Below are positions 1-10,593 of a stretch of DNA of 64,000 bases, one piece after another. Both the position numbers and the translations under genes were made by a program. The stretch comes from Filosporella fistucella. Taxonomy: Eukaryota > Ascomycota > Leotiomycetes > Helotiales. Within the stretch, counting starts at the first letter, position 1, and each line of letters begins with the position of its first letter. The stretch is taken from assembly GCA_030077755.1 (NCBI GenBank), contig JAQJZZ010000008.1:1488001-1552000 (forward strand), given 5' to 3'. Under the pieces are notes generated by a model that was not told the DNA's origin, searched no databases, and saw only the letters and a program-made list of their open reading frames with translations.

Positions 1-719
1 GAACGTATGGGTAGGCACAGAATCTATTTCTGACTTCCCACCAGCACCCTCTGGGTCCGAATAACACTGAGAGCATCAACTCTTAGCTTAAACCTACTAT
101 TGGCTCTCCTTCTTAGAGCTACTCTCTCACTCGAGAGAGGATATGCACGTCTTCGGCCTGCAACGTGGTATCGCTGCCCGGTTTTGTGACACCACACCCG
201 CTGGGCTCTGCCCGTAGCTTTTCTGCCGGACACTGCATAAGTCAAGAAAGCGATAATAGGGATCAATGGTTCCCAGAACGTTGAACCGAGGTCAGCTCGA
301 GATACCTAGGTAGGCAAGATACATTTCTGGAAAAGAGGGTTGGGTTGGAATGGGCTTGGCTTGAGGGTACCTGGTGCTTGATGACCCGAGACTAATTCGT
401 ATGCCGACCTATCACGCTGTAGCCGATGATCAGATGTGGTAACGGGATTATCGTGATACAGGACATGAAGATTTATGGAGATGCGTGAGCCGCGATGATT
501 CATACATAGGGCTGGCACAGTTTTAATTTCCGCGGGAGAGGCAAAGACTGATTGTGGCATTGTGGAATAGTCAGAGAATCTTACATTGCCCTCGCATGTA
601 CTTTACTGTTACATGAATAGCGTCTATTTTATACATGCCGTACCGTCCTTGGTACACCCTTAAACGGCTTGAGAAATATAGCGCGCGAGTAATTCCCATA
701 TGTGTGGGAAATGGCTCAT
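1..719. other. Intergenic, 3' flank of uL2m gene
   Basis: I see no gene here. Two open frames on the minus strand (24-266 and 306-560) show no recognisable motif or intron structure and have arginine-rich, random-looking translations. The segment next to 720 is the expected 3' untranslated region of the minus-strand ribosomal protein gene. Confidence 0.6.
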
Positions 720-1949
720 CTACTTAACCCTACGCTTTCCGTGGTTTCTCTCCCTTGCTGTCACAACCCACTTGTTAGGCTTCCTAACCTTTCGAGTCTT
801 GTAGCCTCCTTTCGCCTATCAAGTTGTTAGTTAATTCACCTTCCGAGAGTGAATTCTTGCAGACTTACTGGCATACCCCAAGGGCTGACGGGATTGACAT
901 TACCCTTAGACTTTCCTCTTCCACCACCGTGAGGATGGTCGGCTGTGTCAGTATTAGCCATGACTCAAACTAACTCATAATTGGAAGTGCTTACCGGCGT
1001 TCATAGCTAGACCTCTGACTGTTGGTCTGATATTCAGCCATCTCTTTCTTCCAGCTTTACCAAGTTGGCGATGTTGGTAGTGAGGATTACTGGCAATACC
1101 AATGGTAGCACAAGCATCTTTGCTCACTTTCCGGACTTCACCACTCTGTAGACGGACATTGACGTATTTATTCCCGCCTTTCGTAGTAGAATCATCCTTT
1201 GAGACAACTACAGCGTGGGTTCCAGCACTTCTACAAAAGACAGCACCTTTTCCTCTGGTAGACCCAACATTGTAGATAATGGTTCCAATTGGAATCATAT
1301 GAAGTGGCAAACAATTTCCTCTCCAGGCAGTTTTGGCAGCCAACACACCGGGATCGACTACACCTCCCATACTGTCCAGCAGGTCCTTTGGAATTCCAGC
1401 TCTGTAACTTTGAACCACATCTCCTGCCCTCATGCCTTGGGCAGCAACGATATAGCTCTTTCGACCAGTAGCTTCTTCATTAAGTAGTGCGATGTGCGCG
1501 CTTCTTCCTGGATCATGTTCGATACGCTCGACAGTATGTTTTCCGGGTGTCATCCGTTCAAAGTCTACCGTCCGGATTCTCCTCTTATGACCACCACCTC
1601 GATGTCTTATTGTGACTCGACCACTATTGTTTCTTCCTCCCTTTCCGTGACCATTTTTCGCAAAAGTCAATGCTAGAAATGGTCTCCCTTTCCACAGATG
1701 GTCGTTGATAGGCCGCTTCAAATGTCGCACACCGGGTGTTCGAGGCTTGTATGTCCGCATCATGAAAGTAGAATTGCCTTCATCGACAATCGGAGGCGGT
1801 GCAAAACCTGCCGAAGCTGCTGCTTCGGTCGGAGCATCGTTATTGACGGGTTCGACGACGGTGGCATAATAACGAGGAAGAGCTCGAGATATCGAAAAAT
1901 GTTTGCACGCTGCCTGGGACTGCCGCAGCAGTACCCTTGGTTGCAGCAT
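720..1949 (-). CDS. RML2: Mitochondrial large-subunit ribosomal protein uL2m (bacterial L2 type)
   Basis: This is a structural protein at the peptidyl-transferase centre of the mitochondrial ribosome. I place three exons: 1949-995, 942-869 and 815-720, giving 374 residues. The first 30 residues are basic and hydroxylated, as in a mitochondrial presequence. The body carries the L2 hallmarks: [17 protein letters not shown], a [14 protein letters not shown] segment, and [11 protein letters not shown] joining across intron 1 to [13 protein letters not shown], the conserved L2 loop with its essential His. Exon 3 ends in a basic tail ([10 protein letters not shown]). Both introns have GTAAG donors and CTAAT/CTAAC-like branch sites. 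The frame can be read upstream to a TTG at 1964, but the ATG at 1949 is the first real start. Family assignment is secure; the exact mature N-terminus is inferred. Confidence 0.95.
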
Positions 1950-2879
1950 CTTAGATAGAGTCAATTGACCTGCTACTCACGGAACATTACCTATGAAGGG
2001 GGTGGAGGTGGTGTGAAGCCGTCGGCGTCGTCCAATATCTGATGTCTTTCTCACTTCTGTATCCGAGCTTTAGGAAATTTAGGAGGTCAGCCACAGGTTC
2101 AGTGCCACACTTCTGGGTTGCTAGGGAAAAGAGAGGTGGTTGTCCCGTGCAGGGAACATTTCAAGTACCTTAGCCCCAAGTAAACAGCTCGAAAATCTCT
2201 TGAACAGGACCCACCACTTCAGATTCTTGAAAATAATCCACGAGAGAGAATTGCAACTCTTTTCTGAACAAATCCTCAACTCAAAGACACTTTCAAATTA
2301 AGATCTTCACATTATCAAAAGGCTTCCCGTTTTTTGCTTCTAAAAATCCAACTCCCTTACCTCAGGTCTCGCGTTTTCAAGGGTGCTTGCTCCCCCGACA
2401 ATCACGCTAGTCGCCAGCCATAACAAGCGAAAGTTACCAAGTCGACCTCCTCCACCACCTCTTCGACACCACTTTGTACCTCTCCCTCCGACAACTTCAA
2501 CCTTCCTACAACTCTCCATCCCTCATCACGACCTTACCTTCAAGCCTTCGAATCAGCTTATGTCCTTGGGAAGTCATTGAGCGTCTCGAATCATCAGCTA
2601 GTCACCTCGATAACTCACCATCAACATTGTTGATATTGGTGAACGACAAACTCAAAACGGCACCAATTATACCTGCTAGAGTTCCTGGGACCTTACACGA
2701 TCTCATGTATGTTCCCAAATACTCTTGCCCTCCCAAATATGTCTCGTCGCGTCAAAATACCAACTCTTCGTCATTCTACGCGCGTTGCTTCACCACTTCC
2801 GTACCGCGTTTTACTAATGACAATATAGACTCTGACCTCCTCCATACACTGATCTAATTATTAATACCACCCCCAAACA
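1950..2879. promoter_or_regulatory. Divergent promoter region, uL2m / cyclin B
   Basis: This 930-bp interval separates the starts of two divergent genes. The half next to the cyclin is rich in C/T tracts (about 2340-2560), typical of a fungal 5' leader. Plus-strand open frames at 2383-2580 and 2474-2857 show no domain and are probably leader sequence or upstream ORFs of the cyclin transcript. Confidence 0.45.
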
Positions 2880-4502
2880 ATGCCTCCAGTAAGTAAATCA
2901 CATATTGCCCTCGATTCAGTGGGTCGTCCCCGACCAGACACAAATATTAACTCTCACACTCAGGCTCGAGCAACCAGCCGTAGGGCTGTAACAAATGAGA
3001 ATGACGAGAACAGTGCAACCGCTACAACACGTCTTACAAGATCCAAAGCTGCTGCTTTCACCGAAGACACCACTGGTGGTGCAAAGAAACCTCTCCAATC
3101 GAAAAAGTCTGTCTTGAACACCCAACCCACCCGGAAGCGTGCTGCTTTGGGCGATGTCAGCAATGTCACCAAGGGCGAGGCCATCGATGGCAAGAAGAAC
3201 GTGGGAAAAGTTGGATTGGTCTCCAAGGCAGCGCAACCAACTGGAGTACAAAAGAACGCGTCGTCCCGAACCAGTTCGACGAGATCCGCTTTAGGTGCCA
3301 AGGACGCCAACAAGAAGGAGTTGAAGCGTACTGGATCGGGTGTCCTTGCAGGAAAGAGAAAGACAAGCTCTACTTCTTCAAATGCCTTGTCTGTTAAGGA
3401 GGAGACGCCTGCTGAAGATGAGCAACCCTCACGGAAGAAGATCCATATCGAGGTTGAGCAAACAACTGTGGAAGTGACTAAGGAGAGTGTGGCCGTTCAA
3501 GACTTCGAGGAGAAGGTATCAGTCAAGCAAGCTTTCGCTGCCGGTGTTGAGGATCTGGACCGGGAAGATTTGGATGATCCATTGATGGTGGCCGAGTACG
3601 TGGTTGAAATCTTCGAGTACCTGCAAAAGCTTGAGGTTGCTACGCAACCAAACGCTGATTACATGGATCACCAAGAAGATCTCGAATGGAAGATGAGAGG
3701 TATCCTGGTTGATTGGCTTATTGAGGTTCACACCCGCTTCCATCTGCTTCCGGAGACTCTCTTTCTCGCTGTCAACATCATCGACCGTTTCCTTTCCACC
3801 AAGGTTGTTCAACTTGACCGTCTTCAGCTCGTTGGTGTTACTGCCATGTTCATCGCGTCCAAGTACGAAGAGGTTCTCTCCCCACACGTTGCCAACTTCC
3901 GCCATGTTGCTGATGATGGCTTCACCGAGAGTGAGATCTTGAGCGCCGAGAGATACGTCCTCACTGCCCTCAACTACGATCTGAGCTACCCCAACCCAAT
4001 GAACTTCCTCCGTCGTATCTCCAAGGCAGACAATTATGACATTCAAACCCGTACCCTGGGCAAGTATCTCATGGAGATCAGCCTTCTCGACCACCGCTTC
4101 ATGCACTACCTCCCAAGCCATGTTGCCGCTGCATCAATGTACTTGGCGCGTAAGATACTTGAGAGAGGTGAATGGGTAAGTCAAAGACTATTATGATGTA
4201 GATGTTGTACTAACTTACTGAAAGGACCCTACCTTGGCTCATTATGCCGGTTATGGCGAGGAGGAGATCCAACCTGTCTTCAAGCTCATGGTTGATTACC
4301 TTGCTCGTCCTGTAACTCATGAAGCATTCTTCAAGAAGTATGCCAGCAAGAAATTCCTCAAGGGTAATCTTAACTCAAAACACTTGTCAAGACATTTTAC
4401 TTACTTGTCTTAGCATCCATCCTCACCAGACAATGGGCTAAGAAGCACGCTGCCGAGTTTGATGTTGATGTTTCCATTCCCCTGGATATGTCATCTCGGT
4501 AA
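2880..4502 (+). CDS. G2/mitotic B-type cyclin (NimE/Cdc13 family)
   Basis: This is the regulatory partner of Cdk1 that drives entry into mitosis. Exons are 2880-4175, 4225-4363 and 4414-4502, giving 507 residues. A destruction box for APC/C lies at residues 87-95 (RAALGDVSN). The basic, Ser/Thr-rich N-terminal third is followed by the cyclin box from about residue 272 (MRGILVDWLIEVHTRF), with the expected NIIDRFLS and FIASKYEE segments. A second cyclin fold runs over the splice junctions to the C-terminus. Introns 4176-4224 and 4364-4413 are canonical. The first codons ATGCCTCCA are directly followed by GTAAGT, and an in-frame 75-nt intron (2889-2963) is possible; if removed, the protein is 482 residues. 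The product is certain at family level. Which Aspergillus or yeast cyclin is orthologous is inferred. Confidence 0.94.
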
Positions 4503-5244
4503 AAAATTAAGATCTGATGAACATTCGCATGAATTGCTCACGATTGCTCCTTTGCTCCTGGATACACCACTGCATGCATTATTTGGATTGACGGACCACG
4601 AACCGAAATTACGATAGACGATGACTTTCCTACCAAAACCCGATTGCTTTTCCTGTACATCGAACTGGATCGTTGAGGATATCGAGTTGGGAAGATTTCC
4701 ATGGAGAAATGATATTGATCTCTTTCTTGTTCAGGGTCTGCACTGTGTTGCATTATCATTTTTCATCTTCATCGGTCTGGCGTTTATGTGCTCTTGGCGG
4801 GTAGGAGTTTGGCTTTGCCTTTTGCTCCTGTTGTTTTTATTTACCGCCGGGACTTGGTTGATTCCCAACCAGTTAAAAATGTCTTTGCAGCACGTCTCAA
4901 TTATCTGATGTGTTGCTGGACAGGAGGATGCTCGTTTTTATGGTGACATCAGACCCTTGTAGATATATTCCTCACAATAAAACGGACTGACTATTAAATC
5001 AACTTACTTTGAATGTGAAGCTGGTGTACATATCAAATCTTCGAACCCTGCTTGCAAATGATATCAATTCGCCTTCCATTGAGCTGGGTGAGACATCCTT
5101 GCCGATTTTAGCGCGAGTATTGCTGTAGCGACTTCTCGATAAGAGCTTCACCCATCACAGCATTCGCAACAGCTGCCAGGAACATCAAGGCAGAGCTCGC
5201 TCCACAACTTTCCCTTATTTCAGGAGCAGAGCAACCCATCAAAG
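4503..5244. other. Intergenic region, cyclin B 3' / VMA13 5'
   Basis: No gene is supported here. It holds the cyclin 3' UTR and the leader of the downstream ATPase subunit. The short open frames seen on both strands lack motifs. Confidence 0.5.
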
Positions 5245-6773
5245 ATGTCTCTCGATCCTCCGCCATATCTCTCCTCCCTTCAAAACAACATTCGCAGCCG
5301 ACCGATCCCATGGGACGGAGCTGTGCGAGCTGGAACAATAAGTGAGGATCAATTGAATAAGATCCGAGCTGTGGACAAAGTGAGAAAGGACCAGAGAAAG
5401 TCAATAATCGAAGGAGATCTTGAAGGTTATCGCACACTCTTTGTCGGCTCTGAAGGAAAGCCAAGTGTCTTGGAATCAGCTTCAAAGCGTGCCGACGTCG
5501 TTCAATACGTCTTGGTTCTTTTGGGGGACATACTCGACGGTTTGTTGGCACTTATCATATGTGCAGTCCAATGCTAATCAGTACAGGAACTCCAACACTC
5601 GCCAAAGCCCTCTCTGAGCATCCGAAACCATACAGCGCCTTTCTTCCTCTCCTCAGTCAATCGACCGACCTCGAAAGCCCAATACCTTTGCTCACATCCA
5701 CTGTTCTCACAAGCATGATTGCTGGAGCTCCGGAAATATCTAGCAAGGAAGCTGCGGCGTTGCCAAAGCTGTTCTCCAAGCTATCAGCATTAACTAAGTC
5801 TAGCGATGGAGGACTACAGGATATTGCTGTATTGGAATACTCCGCCCTGCTGAGGGGTAAGAAATCTCGGGAGGCTTTCTGGAAGCAAAGAAGCGAGACT
5901 GTTGGACCCCTGATCGATATTCTCAGAGCTGCTGCAGGGGTTTCGAATGGAGATTCAGCTTCAACATTGTGGAGTGGTGCAGCTAGCTTGCGGAGCGGAC
6001 CAGAAGGCACACTGGGTGGAGGTGTTGGTCTCCAATTGTTGTACCACGTTCTTCTGGTTCTGTGGCAACTCAGTTTCGAGGGAGAAACCGTTGGAGAGGG
6101 CCTTGAGGAGTAAGTCGCAGCTATTAATTTATGATTCACAAGGCTAACGTCTAACAGCGAATTCGATGTCATCCCACTATATACACAGCTTTTGAGATTG
6201 TCCCCTAAAGAGAAGACAACCAGGCTCTTGATCTCATCACTCTATAACCTCCTCTCGGTAAATAAGCAAACGTTGCTACCTGCTGCAGTTCTTGCGCGTC
6301 TTCCCGCTCTACTACAAAACATCAATGGGAGACATCTCTCAGATCCAGATCTTCTCGACGATCTCCAAAATCTGACAGAAATGCTTGACGAGTACACTAA
6401 AACTCAGACAACATTCGACGAATATGCGGCTGAGGTCAATTCGGGGCACTTGCGATGGTCACCACCGCATAGAAACCCAACATTTTGGGCCGAGAATGCG
6501 CGCAGAATCCTCGAACACGAGAAAGGTGAGTTGCCAAGAAAGATTGCCGAGATTATGAGCAAACCTTGGGACAATGACAAACAGGTCCTTGCCATTGCTT
6601 GTAACGATATTGGAGCCCTGGTGAAGGAGGTTCCGGAGAAAAGATATCAACTGGAGAAATTGGGCTTAAAGACCAGGGTTATGGAATTGATGACTGAGCC
6701 AGATGAGTCTGTCAGGTGGGAAAGCTTGAATGCTTTATCTGGATGGCTGAGATACAGCTTTGAGACGAAGTGA
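5245..6773 (+). CDS. VMA13: V-type proton ATPase subunit H (Vma13)
   Basis: Subunit H is the V1-sector regulatory subunit that couples ATP hydrolysis to proton pumping and silences free V1. Exons are 5245-5539, 5587-6109 and 6158-6773, encoding 477 residues, close to the yeast length of 478. The protein is an all-helical HEAT/armadillo-type repeat. Recognisable pieces are the N-terminal LGDILDGTPTLAKALSEHP segment across intron 1 and LLSQSTDLESPIPLLTS. The C-terminal domain includes HLRWSPPHRNPTFWAENA and, near the end, ESVRWESLNALSGWLRY. The introns are 47 and 48 nt; intron 1 uses a GTTTGT donor. The start is the first ATG giving the family N-terminus. It acts on vacuolar and endosomal membranes. 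Confidence 0.95.
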
Positions 6774-7090
6774 GGGGTGATTCCCATGATGACGAGCTTG
6801 CTAGGACTGTATTATCATTCATTCCCAAGGACATTCAAGCCTTGCTTTGGAAGTTTTCCATACATAGTTTTCTGGCCGCATTACCATTCAGTGCTATGAT
6901 GTTAGAGTAGAGAAATGAATACCTAAGACTCCGCTTAGCTTCCGAGACTCAACGTGAACTAACCCTGTAGAGCGACTGCAAGATCCGGACGATCTCATAA
7001 CCCCACTTCCGACAGTAACCGAGCAACGATAACTCGATGTGAGCTCTTCAAAACTTAATTTCTGCCTTCACAACACTCAATCTACACAAA
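6774..7090. other. Intergenic, VMA13 3' / GCV1 promoter
   Basis: This short spacer of 317 bp lies between two co-oriented genes. I see no additional gene or clear TATA element. Confidence 0.5.
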
Positions 7091-8497
7091 ATGAAGCGCC
7101 TTAGAGCTGTATCAAGTCTCAATGAGGCATTGTTGGTCAGTCGTGCAGTACCACGGAGCTCGCGCGCTCTTTCAACAGCTATCTATCAAAATATCCCCAA
7201 GAAGTCCTCTAGACCCCACAGCGATAACATTCCTCTGCGACAATCGAACCATTCTGCCGTCGTGCCTACTGTCCGCTATGCCTCGACCTCAACTGAGCCT
7301 GAGAAGCTCGGCAAGACCCCTCTATACGATCTTCACCTCGCTCATGGCGGAAAAATGGTCCCTTTCGGAGGCTATCATATGCCAGTCCAATACTCCTCTT
7401 TGAGCGTTGGAGACTCGCACCATTTCACCCGCACTCATGCCTCCCTTTTCGACGTCAGCCATATGGTACAGCACCATTTTTCGGGGCCAGGTTCGAATGC
7501 TTTTCTTGAGAGGATTACACCTGCGTCGATTTCAGGATTGGATGCACACAGAAGTACCCTTAGTACATTACTCCTGCCGGTAACGGGAGGAATTGTCGAT
7601 GATACTATTATCACTCGTCTGGGACCCGAATTGTTCTATGTTGTTACAAATGCTGGCTGCAGAGAGAAGGACTTAAAATACTTTCAGGAACAATTGGCAG
7701 AGTTCAAGAGCGCTGGTGGGGATAAGGTGGATTGGGAGGTTCTTGAGGGGCAGGGATTGATTGCATTACAAGGTCCACTCAGTGCAGATATTCTCAGCAG
7801 TGTTGTGGTTGACCCTGAAGAGATCAATCTAAAGGAACTATACTTTGGACAGTCAAAGTTTGTCAAAATCCATCTGTCTGGAGGGGAAGTTTCAAGCCCA
7901 TTGCTGGTTAGTCGAGCTGGTTATACAGGCGAAGATGGATTTGAAATCTCCATCCCCGCAGAAGAAACTGTGGCTGTCACAAATGCATTGCTTGACGGTG
8001 CTGGTCCAGACAAACTACAGCTTGCTGGACTTGGAGCTAGAGATAGCTTGAGACTAGAAGCGGGTATGTGCTTGTATGGACATGATCTGGACGAGTCAAC
8101 TACTCCTGTTGAAGCCGCTCTTGGATGGGTCATCGGCAAAGATAGAAGAACAAATGGTGGTTTTCACGGTGATTCTATCATTTTAAGCCAATTGACGCCT
8201 AAGAGCAAGGGTGGAAGTGGCGTCTCTCGACGCCGAATAGGCTTGATTGTCGAAGGTGCTCCGGCAAGAGAGGGCGCTGATATCATCAATGACAAGGGGG
8301 AGAAGATTGGGAACATTACAAGTGGATGTCCTAGTCCTACCCTCAAAAAGAACATTGCGATGGGATACATCAAGGATGGATTCCATAAATCTGGGACGGA
8401 TGTAGAGGTTGTTATTAGAGGGAAGAAGCGCAAAGCTCAGGTTACGAAGATGCCATTTGTTCCTGCTAAATACTGGAAGGGGACAGCACCATCATGA
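7091..8497 (+). CDS. GCV1: Aminomethyltransferase, glycine cleavage T protein, mitochondrial
   Basis: The T protein of the glycine decarboxylase complex transfers the methylene group from the aminomethyl-lipoyl H protein to tetrahydrofolate, releasing ammonia. The gene is a single 468-codon exon. Residues 1-65 or so form a Ser/Arg-rich mitochondrial presequence. The GcvT fold then starts with TPLYDLHLAHGGKMVPFGG and HASLFDVSHM, and continues with GLIALQGPLSADIL and SRAGYTGEDGFEIS. The C-terminal barrel carries LGWVIGKDRR, GCPSPTLKKNIAMGYI and PFVPAKYWKG. No intron is needed. Its 3' end faces that of a dehydrogenase gene only 180 bp away (convergent pair). Assignment is secure. Confidence 0.96.
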   Translation: MKRLRAVSSLNEALLVSRAVPRSSRALSTAIYQNIPKKSSRPHSDNIPLRQSNHSAVVPTVRYASTSTEPEKLGKTPLYDLHLAHGGKMVPFGGYHMPVQYSSLSVGDSHHFTRTHASLFDVSHMVQHHFSGPGSNAFLERITPASISGLDAHRSTLSTLLLPVTGGIVDDTIITRLGPELFYVVTNAGCREKDLKYFQEQLAEFKSAGGDKVDWEVLEGQGLIALQGPLSADILSSVVVDPEEINLKELYFGQSKFVKIHLSGGEVSSPLLVSRAGYTGEDGFEISIPAEETVAVTNALLDGAGPDKLQLAGLGARDSLRLEAGMCLYGHDLDESTTPVEAALGWVIGKDRRTNGGFHGDSIILSQLTPKSKGGSGVSRRRIGLIVEGAPAREGADIINDKGEKIGNITSGCPSPTLKKNIAMGYIKDGFHKSGTDVEVVIRGKKRKAQVTKMPFVPAKYWKGTAPS

Positions 8498-8676
8498 GTA
8501 CTTGCATACGGAGTCAAAAATTAGAGAATTTAATTCCAATGTTCGGAGATCTTCCTATATAGGTGGTGTTGATTCTGCATGTATATGATATTGCTAATCA
8601 TCCCTCATACCCCTTCCTTCCCTTCGGCTCCCTTCCTCCTGCTTCATGAAGTAGCTTTCTCTGAAAACCTCCCAAA

Positions 8677-9800
8677 CTATGGCCACCCAAGCAGTCCCAG
8701 GGTCAATTGCGGGGAAGAAGCAAGTTCTTCCTTCTTAGCAATCAGCTCATCAACATCCCAATTTGCCCACACAAACTTTCCATTCAAGAATTCCGCTTCG
8801 GGACTAGTAGCCCATACAACGAATGAAGTAGGTAGTTGAACTAAAATATTATCAGTTTGCTCACTGCTAGCTCACTCTCATCTCAAATCTTCAAAGAAGT
8901 AGCAACAGAAAATCGAGATGAAGAGGGAGATTCAGAGAATCGAGAGAGAACTCACTGTCATCGACCGGCAACACCAATCCTGCTCTCTCTCCCTTCTTCC
9001 CCATCTCCGTATCCATAACACCCGGATGAACATTCAACACCCTAACTCCCTCTTCCACACCCAGAAACTCAACTAACTTACTAGCAGCCAATTTACTCAC
9101 CGCATAAGCGCTCATCCCCACTTTCATCGGAGGAATATGTGCTCCCCCAGTAGAGATATGTATATAAACACTCTCCTTTTCCGCTTTATTTTTCAAAAAG
9201 GCCTGTGAAACAATGAAATTCCCCATGATATTGGTAGTCAGACCTTTCGTATACTCTTCTACCGAGGCATCTCGAAGGAGAGTCAGATCAGGCATATAAG
9301 CCGCGTTTGAGACTAGGATATCGATGGGTCCGAGTTCTTGCGAGATGCTGGAGAAAGCCGAGTTGATGGCGGCTTGGTCGGCAATATCGGCTACGAGTGT
9401 TAGAACTCGGATGTTTGGATGGAGCTGGAGGAGAGATGTCTTTGTGGACTGTAGAGAGGGGAGACTGCGGCCGATTAGGGCGAGAGAGGTTGTGCCTGAG
9501 AGGGCAAAGGCGTGGGCTAGGTGCGTGCCTAGGCCTGATCCGGCGCCTGTGATTGCTATGACCTGTGAGGGGATTAGTTGGGTTTCGTGGACAGAAGAGG
9601 AGGCTTTTTGTTAAGGAGTTGATGTTGAAGATTAGAAGGTAGATGATTTGTTATATTGTGTAGAGTTCTGGAATTTGAGTGCCAAGAAAGGGAGGGAAGG
9701 AAAGAAGTACCTTTCCGGCAGTGGATAACTCAGGACGAGCAGGGTCGATTGATGGGTAAGGAGCAGTATGGTAGGTCTTTGTGTAAGATGGGAAAGCCAT
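8677..9800 (-). CDS. Short-chain dehydrogenase/reductase (SDR)
   Basis: This is a classical-type SDR, a soluble NAD(P)-dependent oxidoreductase of unknown substrate. I build three exons: 9800-9711, 9562-8956 and 8840-8677, giving 286 residues. The Rossmann motif TGAGSGLG is at residues 35-42, NAA at 116-118, the catalytic Ser at 167 and YAVSK at 183-187, so the Ser-Tyr-Lys triad is complete. The C-terminal exon encodes LNGKFVWANWDVDEL, a segment typical of a large fungal SDR group. Introns (148 and 115 nt) have GTACTT and GTGAGT donors. The nine bases after the exon 2 donor remain open, so an ORF search gives a false C-terminus. The substrate cannot be told from sequence, and I see no biosynthetic cluster around it. 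Confidence 0.88.
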
Positions 9801-10593
9801 TCTTCTTCCCGTATAGGATCACCTTGAAGACTTGGTGAACGCACGGTATGGAATGGAATGCAATATACGTGTAGAAAAGTTGACGGAAATGGGATGGTGA
9901 AGAACAGTATCGAGAACGGATGATCTGGAAACTGAGGCTGATTCTAAAAGTGAAGATAAATCTCAAGGAAAATAGCACTGATATATATACATAACCTTCC
10001 ACCTACTCTATAATTTCTAAGCTCATAACCTCCCATCTCATCCCTCTGTCCTCAATTCCGCTCTCTTACAAATTCTATTTTCCTTTTCTTAGATCCCTAA
10101 TAGCTTTATAATAGTGTATACTACTATCATAATCAATATTATGAATAGACGCGATGAACTAAGCATAGATTTACGTGAATACTATTTGCTTATGCAGCAT
10201 CAGAGCAGAGTGTGGAATGAGTTCCGTGCTGAGGTGATTGGGTGATTTGCCGATCTAGTGAGGTTGGAAGCGAGGGATAGGGGTGGATGTGCTTGGTGAG
10301 CGGTTTTCGAGCTTTTAGTATATTACAGTTTTTACGTCAAGTGTTCAGTAAGATAAGGTTGTGGTTCCTGTTCAGCATTATTTGATTGAACACCACATGA
10401 GATACCAATCTCGACGCTCAATTTCGCTCTGGTATGGAATAATATACAAAATGTACTAATCGACTTTTTCCAATACCCAACTCCGCGCAATGCAACATAT
10501 AACCACCATACCTAGGTAGCAACCCAAAATCGCTCCACCCAATGCCAGTATGTGCTTTTGCATATATGCACAATATATACAAATTTTAACATT
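9801..10593. other. Intergenic, SDR upstream / SulP gene 3' flank
   Basis: No gene is supported. The sequence is AT-rich around 10080-10160 and contains TATATATA-like stretches near 9980, about 180 bp before the SDR start, which could serve as its promoter. Confidence 0.45.

Noticed and set aside
24..560. Two minus-strand open frames (24-266, 306-560)
   Set aside because: No motif, no introns, arginine-rich random-looking translations; likely 3' flank of the uL2m gene.
1215..1958. Plus-strand frames over the uL2m gene
   Set aside because: Antisense shadows of a certain coding exon.
2383..2857. Plus-strand frames before cyclin B
   Set aside because: C/T-rich leader composition and no domain; more likely 5' UTR.
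3519..4121. 200-codon minus-strand frame inside cyclin B
   Set aside because: Antisense of the cyclin box; no independent evidence.
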